Assembly: GCF_015680405.1 (NCBI RefSeq)
Contig: NZ_JADLJS010000047.1
Span: forward strand, 1 to 36,655
Length of the DNA: 36,655 bases
Reading direction: 5' to 3'
Origin: Pseudomonas pudica
Lineage (GTDB): Bacteria; Pseudomonadota; Gammaproteobacteria; Pseudomonadales; Pseudomonadaceae
Under the pieces are notes generated by a model. It saw only the letters and a list, made by a program, of their open reading frames with translations, searched no databases and was not told where the DNA came from. Both the position numbers and the translations under genes were made by a program. Positions 15,046-22,257 of the stretch are shown here, one piece after another (the stretch's first letter is position 1; every line of letters begins with the position of its first letter).

Positions 15046-16893
15046 ATGATTAACTTGACGGGAGTGGACAAAGACATATTTTCCTATTTGGAACCTTCTA
15101 AGCTTCGCAGCTTTTTTCTATTTGCCGGTGCTGGCTCAGGCAAAACAAGAACGCTTATAAATGTGTTGGAATGCTTTCGGCAAACTTATTTAATGGAGTT
15201 TGTTGCATATGGCAAGAAGATTGGAGTGATAACATATACGAATGCGGCGTGTGATGAAATAAAGGAGCGACTAAATTATGATGAGTCGTTCGAAGTTTCA
15301 ACTATTCATAGTTTTGCGTGGGGGCTGATAAAGCCATACACATTGGATGTAAAGGCTTGGATTGTTGGCGCGTTAACTCAAGAGCTTTTCGAAGTACAAG
15401 AGGCACAGCGTAAGGGACGGTCGGGGTCTAAAAGTGCTGCGGAGCGAGCTCTTAAAATAGTTTCAATTCAAAGGCGTCTAGAAAACCTAAAAAGCGTGTC
15501 CGCGTTTAGATACAACCCGAATGGCATTAGTTCTGGGAAAGATTCGCTAAATCACTCTGAGGTTTTGAAAATCGCAAGCGCTTTAATTGTTAATAAGCCC
15601 TTACTGCAGAGAATTTTAGTCGAGAGTTTTCCCATTCTTTTGATTGATGAAAGTCAAGATACACAGCGCGATTTGATTGAGGCTTTTTTAGATGTTCAAA
15701 AAAGGCATACAGGCAGATTTTGCCTTGGGCTTCTCGGCGATGTGATGCAGCGAATATATCCGGATGGAAAAAAAGATTTAGGGAAAGATGTTCCCGAAGA
15801 CTGGGCTATTCCTGAGAAAAAAATAAACTATCGATGCCCGTCTAGAATTGTTGATCTAATTAATAATATAAGATCTGTGTTTGATAGTCATAGTCAGGTT
15901 CCGGAAAAGAAGGAGCCTGGTTTTGTGCATCTCTTTGTAGTCGACTCTAATGGCCCAGTTGATCGCTTAACCACGGAGCTTAAAATTTCTGACATGATGT
16001 CGCAGATCACGCAGGATAAACTTTGGAATAATTTAAGGGCGGATGTTAAAACTCTTACGCTTGAGCACCATATGGCTGCTGCTCGAGGCGGTTTTGCCGA
16101 ATTTTTTAAGCCATTATATGAGTTGTCAAATAGAACTGATCTAGTAAATGGTAGGCTCGCTGGAATTCCATTTCTAATAAATGTTTTTATCCCATTCGTT
16201 CAGAGTGTGCGTGCGGCGAACAAGTTCAGAGTCATGCAGATTCTAAAAGAATTTTCGCCGCTAGTGACATCGGAAAACCTAAAGTCCTCAGCTGAGTCGG
16301 CTCTAAAAGAAGCAAAAGATAGCGTTGAAGCGTTAGCAAAACTTCTTGCAGAGAGGGCCGATCCAACTATAAGTGAATTGTTGTCGGTGATTGCTGATTT
16401 TAATGTTTTAGTTTTGCCGGATCTCTTTGTCCAGGTTTTGGCTGCGTCAAAAGTTCAAACAGAGCGGGATGGCATCGATGATGCTCGTGATGAGTTGAAT
16501 TTAAAATTTGAAGAGGCCTTGAAGTCACCATTTTCACAACTTGTTGCATATGGTAACTATATAGCTGACAGATCAAGTTTCGGAACTCATCAGGGGGTGA
16601 AGGGGCTGCAGTTTCCTCGCGTAATGGTGATTTTAGATGATGATGATTCTAGAGGGTTTCTCTTTAGTTATGAGAAGTTGTTTGGGTCGGCTGAATTAAC
16701 CAAAGCGGACCGAGATAATATGGCAGAAGGTAAGGAGACTACGGTGGACAGAACGCGAAGGCTATTTTATGTGACTTGCAGTCGTGCGGAGGAAAGTTTA
16801 GCTGTAGTTATGTACACCAAGCAGCCGCAACTTGTAGTCGAGTTTTCGAAATCTCAAAAATTATTTTCTGAGGTCGAGATAACCGTTGTCTAA
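15046..16893 (+). CDS. UvrD/PcrA-like superfamily 1 helicase (GajB-like)
   Basis: 615-aa partner of the OLD-family nuclease. All main SF1A motifs are visible: I AGAGSGKTRT (about 27-36), Ia ITYTNAACDEI, Ic STIHSFAW, II LLIDESQDTQ (about 198-207), III GLLGDVMQRIY, IV INYRCPSRI, V THQGVKGLQFPRVMV (about 515) and VI RLFYVTCSRAEES (about 572). The ATP site therefore looks intact. The upstream stop ends at 15044; the ATG at 15046 has GAGGG 8 nt before it, while a GTG at 15037 would overlap by 8 nt. Either way the two are tightly coupled. In Gabija the helicase partners the GajA nuclease in sensing or executing defence against phage; that role is inferred here. Codon use is AT-rich like its partner. 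Confidence 0.85.
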   Translation: MINLTGVDKDIFSYLEPSKLRSFFLFAGAGSGKTRTLINVLECFRQTYLMEFVAYGKKIGVITYTNAACDEIKERLNYDESFEVSTIHSFAWGLIKPYTLDVKAWIVGALTQELFEVQEAQRKGRSGSKSAAERALKIVSIQRRLENLKSVSAFRYNPNGISSGKDSLNHSEVLKIASALIVNKPLLQRILVESFPILLIDESQDTQRDLIEAFLDVQKRHTGRFCLGLLGDVMQRIYPDGKKDLGKDVPEDWAIPEKKINYRCPSRIVDLINNIRSVFDSHSQVPEKKEPGFVHLFVVDSNGPVDRLTTELKISDMMSQITQDKLWNNLRADVKTLTLEHHMAAARGGFAEFFKPLYELSNRTDLVNGRLAGIPFLINVFIPFVQSVRAANKFRVMQILKEFSPLVTSENLKSSAESALKEAKDSVEALAKLLAERADPTISELLSVIADFNVLVLPDLFVQVLAASKVQTERDGIDDARDELNLKFEEALKSPFSQLVAYGNYIADRSSFGTHQGVKGLQFPRVMVILDDDDSRGFLFSYEKLFGSAELTKADRDNMAEGKETTVDRTRRLFYVTCSRAEESLAVVMYTKQPQLVVEFSKSQKLFSEVEITVV

Positions 16894-17264
16894 TACAGGT
16901 GGCATTGCTTATGTTTTTTTCGATAAGCAATGCTTTGCTTGATCTCTTGAGGCGATTTCCCTAGCTTGTATAGAATTAATTTAATAGTGAGATTGTAGTG
17001 ATAGCGTGTGTGCTCACTATAGTTATTAAGGTGTGTTGTTTGAAACCAAATAATATGCTTTCTTTGCCAAGCCCATGGCGAATCTTTACCCCAGCGCTTA
17101 GCAATTGCAGCCTGGATTATTTTCGCTTGCTGAAGATGACGTTTACGGGTTGCAGATGCTCCAGACAGTACCCTACTAAAAAGAGGCCCATGTCGAATGT
17201 TTTGGTCATCCTCGGCCCCCAATGTAGGCCGATAGCACGTCGATACGATCGTGCCCCAGTTCAT
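16890..17264 (-). CDS. Small hypothetical protein overlapping the recombinase gene
   Basis: Candidate 124-aa protein starting with MNWGTIV (ATG at 17264, with GGAG 11 nt upstream). It overlaps the last 59 nt of the tyrosine recombinase in another frame and ends by overlapping the stop of the helicase gene on the other strand. Its C-terminal two thirds (motifs WAWQRKHIIWF, HTRYHYNLTIKLIL, LGKSPQEI) look like real helical protein sequence and faintly resemble the SAM-like core-binding domain of recombinases. It is basic. Its AT-richness rises towards the 3' end. Start and reality are uncertain. It could be a recombination directionality partner or a remnant; neither is shown. Confidence 0.42.
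   Translation of the reverse strand: MNWGTIVSTCYRPTLGAEDDQNIRHGPLFSRVLSGASATRKRHLQQAKIIQAAIAKRWGKDSPWAWQRKHIIWFQTTHLNNYSEHTRYHYNLTIKLILYKLGKSPQEIKQSIAYRKKHKQCHLY
16902..16933. terminator. Stem-loop after the helicase gene
   Basis: Perfect 11-bp arms GCATTGCTTAT (16902-16912) and ATAAGCAATGC (16923-16933) surround a 10-nt loop containing seven Ts. It lies 9 bp after the helicase stop, so it probably ends the defence transcript. There is no classical T-tail, so this is a weak terminator call. Confidence 0.45.
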
Positions 17265-18186
17265 AGCTGATTTGACTCCGAGCCTTACGATCAAGGTTTC
17301 TGTCAACTTGGCAGCATTGGCCGCCGTTAATGGGCGCGCGATGTTGAGTGTTTTGCTCATAGCGGTGACATGCGTATGCCGCTCGCAGCTCATGGAAGCC
17401 TTTGAGGTTGTGTGCGTGCAGGATGTCCCGCGCAGGGCGGATGACTTCTTGCAGAACAATCAGGTAGCTTTCGCTAGGCGCAATCAGGTTGCGGCTACCT
17501 GTAGGCGACACCTGCCGTGCGAATCCAAGCGCACCTTGAACATGTTCGTCCACCGCAATCCAACGTGGCGCTGAGGCACCGGCGCGGCCGCCTTTGGTGC
17601 CGTCTTGGATATTGATCTTGTCGAAGGCTTCAGCCTCACGACTTAGCCGTGGCAAGTCAGCCAAGATGGCTTCACGCAAGCGCATGCCGGTGGCTCGCGC
17701 CAGCAGAACAATCGCTGCGGCCCGTTGCTGATGTTCGCGACAAAGCGCATGGACGATCTGCTTAACCTGCTCGCGGTCTTGGCCTTGCGGAGCCGATTGG
17801 CGAACTCCGGTGCGCTGCATTCCCAACGCCTTGCTCGGACTGGGCAATTTCACACACTGATCACCGCGCAGCGCTGCCATTGTCCTGTTAACGCTGGATA
17901 GGCGGTTTTGTGCGGTGCTGATGGCGAGGCTACCGCACTCAACCGCATCGCGCAGGTACGCCGCATAGTCCGCCAATACCTTCCGATCAATCTGCCGCGC
18001 ATCATTGATACCGGGCCCTTGTTCGGAGCGGCACCACTTCACGAATGCCTGCCACCGATCACAGTGCGCCTTCACCGTGCCGTAGTGGCCGCCGCCGAAC
18101 ATGTCTTTCAACGCCTGCGGTCCTGCATAGCTCAGTTGCCTACCGTAGCCGAAATTACGGCCATCGCGTCTACCCACCAATGCCAT
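17206..18186 (-). CDS. Tyrosine recombinase (integrase-domain protein)
   Basis: 326-aa site-specific recombinase with its own type of N-terminal core-binding domain (AHCDRWQAFVKWCRSEQ, about 40-56) and a complete catalytic set: Arg169 in ATGMRLREA, Lys198, His265/Arg268 in FHELRAAYACH, His312 in LGHDR and the nucleophile Tyr321 in LSAYIG. It belongs to the integrase-domain group common in Pseudomonas islands, different from the P4-type integrase at 19117. The ribosome site GAGGTG lies 8 nt before the ATG. It is convergent with the defence operon and GC-richer than it. It may catalyse excision, inversion or rearrangement at a nearby site; the target is unknown. Confidence 0.87.
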   Translation of the reverse strand: MALVGRRDGRNFGYGRQLSYAGPQALKDMFGGGHYGTVKAHCDRWQAFVKWCRSEQGPGINDARQIDRKVLADYAAYLRDAVECGSLAISTAQNRLSSVNRTMAALRGDQCVKLPSPSKALGMQRTGVRQSAPQGQDREQVKQIVHALCREHQQRAAAIVLLARATGMRLREAILADLPRLSREAEAFDKINIQDGTKGGRAGASAPRWIAVDEHVQGALGFARQVSPTGSRNLIAPSESYLIVLQEVIRPARDILHAHNLKGFHELRAAYACHRYEQNTQHRAPINGGQCCQVDRNLDRKARSQISYELGHDRIDVLSAYIGGRG

Positions 18187-18609
18187 GTCGAATCACCTCA
18201 TCGCCTGGTCTCCGATCCTCGCCCCACGTCAGCCCGCCAAGAATGTTGAGTGTTATCAGGGATCAAGGCCCCTGCGACCTGTGGGGAATGTCCACTACGC
18301 GGGACTGGCGGCTCCTTACGTCCGGGAGCAAGGGCATCTCATGATCTGGCCTCCTGAACACCGTTACCGGTGGGCGGGTGGAGGCTGCATTGGCTGACGA
18401 GACCAGTGCCGCGAGATCCTGAGCCATGTGCAAGCAGCAATGCGATGACCGGGGCGTGCCTGACTGTCAGTCAGGTGCAGTCCATTCCTTGGTCTGCGGC
18501 ACCATCATCTACATCGCTGTTGCTAGTGACATCGGCGTTTGTCACGGCGATTGTCACGAGGGGGAATGCCGCAAAGCCTTGTGCGATCAGGGCTGCAGCA
18601 GTGGTAGAA

Positions 18610-18643
18610 GTGCCCGTCTCTTTCCGCAGAAAGAGACGGGCAC
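18610..18643. repeat. Perfect 15-bp inverted repeat
   Basis: GTGCCCGTCTCTTTC (18610-18624) and GAAAGAGACGGGCAC (18629-18643) flank the 4-nt loop cgca. There is no T-run on either strand, so it is not an ordinary terminator. It lies 420 bp upstream of the tyrosine recombinase start. Confidence 0.8.
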
Positions 18644-18877
18644 AGGTTGGCGCAATATTCGGCCAAGCGGATAGGTTGCTGCAGGGCAGCGAGGTACGGT
18701 GTATCTGGCGCACGAGCGCTATATGTGTAAGAGCATCCATCACATGGGTAGTGACCGGGCGAGCTGCCGGATGCGAATCGCCTTTGGGGAGAACCACCGC
18801 AGGAGCGGCGTGACCTTTAAGGTTCGGGTCACCTGGGGTGCTGTCATCGACAGCGCTTGCAACTCCCGGTCTACGCC

Positions 18878-18967
18878 TGTGGACAATGTTCGTCAAGCAA
18901 AGCGATTTCAGGGATTTAGCGCCTGTGGATAAAACTATCCCCCGGTGGACATCTGTGGTTTTCCACA
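18878..18967. other. Cluster of DnaA-box-like sites
   Basis: TGTGGACAA (18878-18886), TGTGGATAA (18924-18932, a perfect TTATCCACA box on the minus strand) and TTTTCCACA (18959-18967) lie within 90 bp. The last is part of a 7-bp hairpin TCTGTGG-TTTT-CCACAGA. Such clusters occur at origins but also by chance; no replication gene is nearby. Confidence 0.4.
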
Positions 18968-19004
18968 GACGTACGCTGTGCCAGCAGTTTTTTTTCTTAA
19001 GTAT

Positions 19005-19049
19005 GGTCCTTTCAAACGGGGCGGCTTTGCAGCCCCGTTTGAAAGGACC
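19005..19049. repeat. Perfect 18-bp inverted repeat
   Basis: GGTCCTTTCAAACGGGGC (19005-19022) and its exact complement (19032-19049) flank ggctttgca. A T-run (18988-18995) precedes it on the plus strand, the wrong side for a plus-strand terminator; on the minus strand it would be followed by As. It lies 68 bp past the stop of the P4-type integrase gene. Confidence 0.8.
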
Positions 19050-19116
19050 CGCGCGGAGGAGCTTCATGCGGTGCTGTGGGTAACTTCACAGCTAAATGAG
19101 ATGGTGGTGCGGCGGG

Positions 19117-20436
19117 TTACTCGGTCCTCTTGGCACTGCGCAGGCGCGTGACGTTCTCGCCCGTCTGCTTGGCAAACTCGTGCGGCGTCACATGGTCCTC
19201 GCGGTTCGCCTCCAGAAACCGGCTCCACCAGGTCATGATCATCCGGCGCTCTTCGAGGAACTCGGCCTTGTGGGTATAAGCGGCCCGTACGTTGTTGCGT
19301 TCCTTGTGACTCATCTGCCGCTCGATAGCCGTCTCCGACCACAGCCCGGACTCGACCAGCGCACTGCACGCCATGGCTCGGAACCCGTGGCCGCAGATAT
19401 CCACCTTGGTGTCATAGCCCATCGTCCTGAGCGCGGCATTCACCGTGTTCTCGGACATCGGTTTCCACGGTTTGGCATCTCCCGCGAACACCAGGTCGAA
19501 CTTGCCGGTGATCGCGTGGATCTGCTCAAGCAAGGCCACTGCCTGCGGCGATAAGGGTACAACGTGAATGTCCCCGGCCATCTTCGTACCCCTTGTGGAA
19601 AACGGTACGCCGTCGAGCGCCGGGCGAGTGTCGGGGATCTCCCAGATGCCGCGATTGAGATCGAACTCGTTCCAGCGGGCGAAGCGCAGCTCGCTGGAGC
19701 GTACGAATACGTGCAGCGACAGCATCACGGTAAGGCGTGTGAGTGGACGACCTTTGTAGTCGTCGATGCGAGCTTGCAGCTCTGGCAGCCGCGATAAGGG
19801 TAGTGCGGGTCGATGTGTAACCCGTGGTGCTCTGATTGAGCCGTCAAGGTCGTGAGCCGGGTTCGCGGTGATCAGCCGCAGCCGTTTGGCTTCGCGCATG
19901 ATGCTTTGAAGGTAGTTCTTGATCCTAAGCGCCACGTCGATGGTGCCGCGTTTCGTCACGGCTTCTAGAGGCTGCATGAGGTCGTGGGTATCGAGCTCGA
20001 CGATTGCCCTGGCACCAAGCAAAGGGAATACGTGAGTCTTCAACCGGCTGAGTACATTCTTGGCGTGGCCCGGCGCCCACTTGGGCACCATCCCGGCATA
20101 CCAATCGAGCGCAACGCTTTCGAAGGTACGGCCATTGATTACGGCTTGCACCTTGGCCTGCTGCTTGGATTGGATGGGGTCAATGCCGTTGGCGAGCTGC
20201 TGTTTGAGCTCGAAGCGCTTGTGGCGAGCGTCAGCCAGCCCGACCACCGGGTAATTGCCGAGTGAGGTCAGGCCCTCGCGACCATCGGGCTTCACGTACC
20301 TGAGTCGCCAGCCTTTGCGACCGTTGGGCTTCACGAGCAGGTAAAGGCCATCGCCGTCAAAAAGCTTGTACTCACGTTCGCGAGCCTTTGCAGTGCGGCA
20401 GGCGTTGTCGGTAAGGGGAGCCGTTGTGCGAGCCAT
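19117..20436 (-). CDS. P4-type tyrosine integrase of the island
   Basis: 439-aa integrase that should insert and help excise the island at the tRNA-Thr 3' end. The N-terminal DUF4102-type arm-binding domain (LTDNACRTAK, FDGDGLYLLVKPNGRKGWRLRY, LGNYPVVGLADAR) is followed by a core-binding domain and a complete catalytic domain: Arg246 in VFVRSSELRFARW, His350/Arg353 in CGHGFRAMA, His377 in MSHKERNNVRAAY and Tyr387. The ATG at 20436 gives the usual MARTTAPLTD start; an in-frame start at 20451 would add five residues. It is transcribed away from the tRNA, 164 bp from it. A 13-bp inverted repeat (20435-20487) covers the start region and probably holds its promoter control. Confidence 0.93.
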   Translation of the reverse strand: MARTTAPLTDNACRTAKAREREYKLFDGDGLYLLVKPNGRKGWRLRYVKPDGREGLTSLGNYPVVGLADARHKRFELKQQLANGIDPIQSKQQAKVQAVINGRTFESVALDWYAGMVPKWAPGHAKNVLSRLKTHVFPLLGARAIVELDTHDLMQPLEAVTKRGTIDVALRIKNYLQSIMREAKRLRLITANPAHDLDGSIRAPRVTHRPALPLSRLPELQARIDDYKGRPLTRLTVMLSLHVFVRSSELRFARWNEFDLNRGIWEIPDTRPALDGVPFSTRGTKMAGDIHVVPLSPQAVALLEQIHAITGKFDLVFAGDAKPWKPMSENTVNAALRTMGYDTKVDICGHGFRAMACSALVESGLWSETAIERQMSHKERNNVRAAYTHKAEFLEERRMIMTWWSRFLEANREDHVTPHEFAKQTGENVTRLRSAKRTE

Positions 20437-20487
20437 AAGGGTACTTTCCAATGTCGAATTGGTAGGTATCCTTAAAAGTACCCTTAT
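20435..20487. promoter_or_regulatory. Inverted repeat over the integrase start
   Basis: ATAAGGGTACTTT (20435-20447) and AAAGTACCCTTAT (20475-20487) are perfect complements separated by 27 bp, beginning within the integrase start codon. The placement suits an operator, or arm-type integrase sites giving autoregulation. Confidence 0.6.
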
Positions 20488-20526
20488 TAGCGCTGGCTAC
20501 CCTCGGAATCCGACGGAACGCCAAAA

Positions 20527-20557
20527 CGAAAAAACCCGCCAGAAGGCGGGTTTTTCG
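20527..20557 (-). terminator. Terminator downstream of tRNA-Thr
   Basis: CGAAAAAACCCGCC (20527-20540) and GGCGGGTTTTTCG (20545-20557) form a strong stem with an agaa loop. Read on the minus strand it ends in a T-run and follows the tRNA by about 45 nt. Confidence 0.85.
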
Positions 20558-20599
20558 GGGGTTCCAGAGATTTTTGAAAGCTTTCTATGGAACCTTGAA

Positions 20600-20675
<76 letters not shown>

Positions 20676-20773
20676 AATGGGGCGTCATTATAACGATCGG
20701 TTGGCGCCTGTAAACCACTTCGTTGCGAATGTTCGCAAATGACCTAAGTCACCGACCTGAAAGAAGAATTTTC

Positions 20774-21022
20774 CTACCAGCCGCGATGGATGGTGGTGAC
20801 GCTTGGCTCGGTTTTGCCCGGGTTGAAGAACAGCTTGTCGTTGTCGCAGCCGCGCTTGCGGCAGGGGCTTTCCGTGCGCAGGGGCAGGCCGTTGTCGCCG
20901 CCCAGCTGCATGCCGGGGTGGTTCCAGCCCAGGCTGCTGCTGGGGTGGGGAGCGGTGCCGCTGGCGCAGCCGGTCAGGGCCAGGGTGAGGGTCAGCAGGG
21001 CGAGGGGCTTGGTCTGGGTCAC
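20774..21022 (-). CDS. Small putative lipoprotein
   Basis: 82-aa protein starting at GTG 21022 (VTQTKPLALLTLTLALTGCAS): a short charged N-region, a hydrophobic core and a lipobox LTGC, so Cys19 would be lipidated and the protein anchored in a membrane. The mature part is Pro/Gly-rich, with two further Cys (SPCRKRGCDND). No obvious ribosome site precedes the GTG; an ATG at 21103 would add 27 residues before the signal sequence and is less likely. The function is unknown. It lies between tRNA-Thr and a REP pair. Confidence 0.65.
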   Translation of the reverse strand: MTQTKPLALLTLTLALTGCASGTAPHPSSSLGWNHPGMQLGGDNGLPLRTESPCRKRGCDNDKLFFNPGKTEPSVTTIHRGW

Positions 21023-21180
21023 GATGGTCGGGTCCGTTAGTCCATGTCGGTTCTGGCGCAACGCCAGAAGGTCGCGGGGCTGGCGGGCAGCGCGCGACGT
21101 CACTTTTTAATGATTTGGGGGGCGGATGATACACCGTTGGGCGGGATCAGCGGTGGGGCTTTAGCTTTTTGTTGCCTGTT

Positions 21181-21279
21181 CTGGCCTCTTCGCGGGTGAA
21201 CCCGCTCCCACAGGGATATCACTGTTCTCAAGCCATGTGTGATTCCTGTGGGAGCGGGTTTACCCGCGAAAGGGCCATC
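21181..21279. repeat. Inverted REP pair
   Basis: cctcttcgcgggtgaacccg with ctcccacagg, and cctgtgggagcgggtttacc with cgcgaaag, face each other. It is a clear inverted pair between the lipoprotein gene and the DUF3077 leader. Confidence 0.8.
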
Positions 21280-21384
21280 AGCCGTACGAAAATTCTGAAC
21301 TAGGGGGCTAATGGCTTCAGGGTTCGGATGCTTCGGAACTATCCTACGCGCGCCGCCGAAGTATCGCTGTTGTCGGGGAAATGG

Positions 21385-21551
21385 CTCACGGATACCGTTT
21401 TCGGGTCGCTCTGGCGACCGGGTGTGAGAACCCAAGTCGAATAAGCGCTACCCCTTTTTGGTGGCCGTACGCGGGCAGACTTTGGTCTGGCCGGGCTTCC
21501 TTATTCGACCGGTTTCTCACCCCGCGTACGGCTGCCACCCAAATCCGTGAG
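21385..21551 (+). promoter_or_regulatory. Structured leader/repeat with interleaved stems before DUF3077 gene
   Basis: Six complementary blocks are visible. Outer stem: CTCACGGAT (21385-21393) with ATCCGTGAG (21543-21551). Hairpin: GGTCGC-tctg-GCGACC (21404-21419). TGAGAACC (21425-21432) with GGTTTCTCA (21511-21519, one bulge). GTCGAATAAG (21436-21445) with CTTATTCGAC (21500-21509). GCCGTACGCGGG (21464-21475) with CCCGCGTACGGC (21521-21532). Hairpin: CAGAC-tttg-GTCTG (21476-21489). The 12-bp stem crosses the 10-bp and 8-bp stems, so the set forms a pseudoknot or mutually exclusive folds. It ends 42 nt before the start codon. It could be a structured RNA or a DNA-level repeat. Confidence 0.65.
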
Positions 21552-21593
21552 AAAGATTTCTGGCAGTCCCCTCCCCGAGTAAGGATTTGTGCC

Positions 21594-21869
21594 ATGAAGA
21601 AAACCATCATCGAACCCATCACCACCGCAGGCGTGGAAACCTTCCTCGCAGCCGGTAACCCATCCCTCAATCTTCTACGCGTCGAGCCCGGCGTCCCCGT
21701 CGATGCTGCCTATGAGCATGTCTCGATTCTGATGGGCTACATCAAGCACCTGGTGCGCGAGGGGGATATGGAGGATGACCATAAATTCCTGGGTGCCGCC
21801 GATTATCTGTGCGACATGGCCAAGGCGCTGATGAACGATATCGAGATTGCCAAGAACAAGGCGCATTGA
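21594..21869 (+). CDS. DUF3077 family small protein
   Basis: 91-aa protein recognised as DUF3077-like, a Pseudomonas-restricted family of unknown function to my knowledge. It is acidic, predicted largely helical, with a conserved-looking central segment (HVSILMGYIKHLVREG) and C-terminal YLCDMAKALMNDIEIAKN. There is no signal peptide or membrane segment, so it should be cytoplasmic. The ribosome site AAGGA lies 8 nt before the ATG. The unusual structured sequence directly upstream suggests post-transcriptional control or membership of a repeated cassette. Confidence 0.8.
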   Translation: MKKTIIEPITTAGVETFLAAGNPSLNLLRVEPGVPVDAAYEHVSILMGYIKHLVREGDMEDDHKFLGAADYLCDMAKALMNDIEIAKNKAH

Positions 21870-21884
21870 ACCCTTATGCGGTCA

Positions 21885-22004
21885 GTGTGGGAGCGGCCTT
21901 GTGTCGCGATGGGCCGCAGGGCGGCCCCCGTTTTTGGCGTATTTGCAGATATTGCTGGGGCTGCGTTGCAGCCCTTTCGCGACACAAGGCCGCTCCTACA
22001 AGGC
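21885..22004. repeat. Inverted REP pair
   Basis: tgtgggagcggccttgtgtc with gcgatgggccgc, and gggctgcgttgcagcccttt with cgcgacacaaggccgctcct, face each other. It occupies most of the gap after the DUF3077 gene. The remaining sequence to 22257 shows no gene, only a DnaA-box-like ttatccaca near 22239. Confidence 0.8.
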
Positions 22005-22257
22005 ACCGCGCAAATCAGGCCATTCTGAGTAAGGCTTTAGACGCAGTCGCCAACCACAAGAAATGTTTATGCACAAGTGGCATCGGCGTCTTGCGCGAAA
22101 GGCATGCCGGATCAGTACACCGCCTGTCTTTGCGCAAACGCCTGTTTTTACTGGCCTTGACGGGCAAGCCGGAATAAGCCAAGCGTTTGAAATAGCGCTT
22201 GGATCCAACAGGTAATCACAAGCTTGTTCACAGAGTTATCCACAGGTTGTGCTGCGG

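Larger units (their letters stand above)
18187..19116. other. Non-coding block between two recombinase genes
   Basis: About 930 bp in which no open frame has a ribosome site plus recognisable protein motifs. It contains two perfect inverted repeats (18610-18643 and 19005-19049), three DnaA-box-like 9-mers (18878-18967) and an AT tract (18988-19000). This looks like a recombination or replication control region, not protein-coding DNA. Confidence 0.5.

Noticed and set aside
18471..19067. 198-codon open frame on the minus strand between the recombinases
   Set aside because: It runs through the perfect 18-bp inverted repeat and DnaA-like boxes, has no ribosome site and shows no protein motifs; better explained as non-coding.
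22225..22250. DnaA-box-like ttatccaca near the methyltransferase gene end
   Set aside because: A single site without clustering or AT-rich region; no support for an origin.
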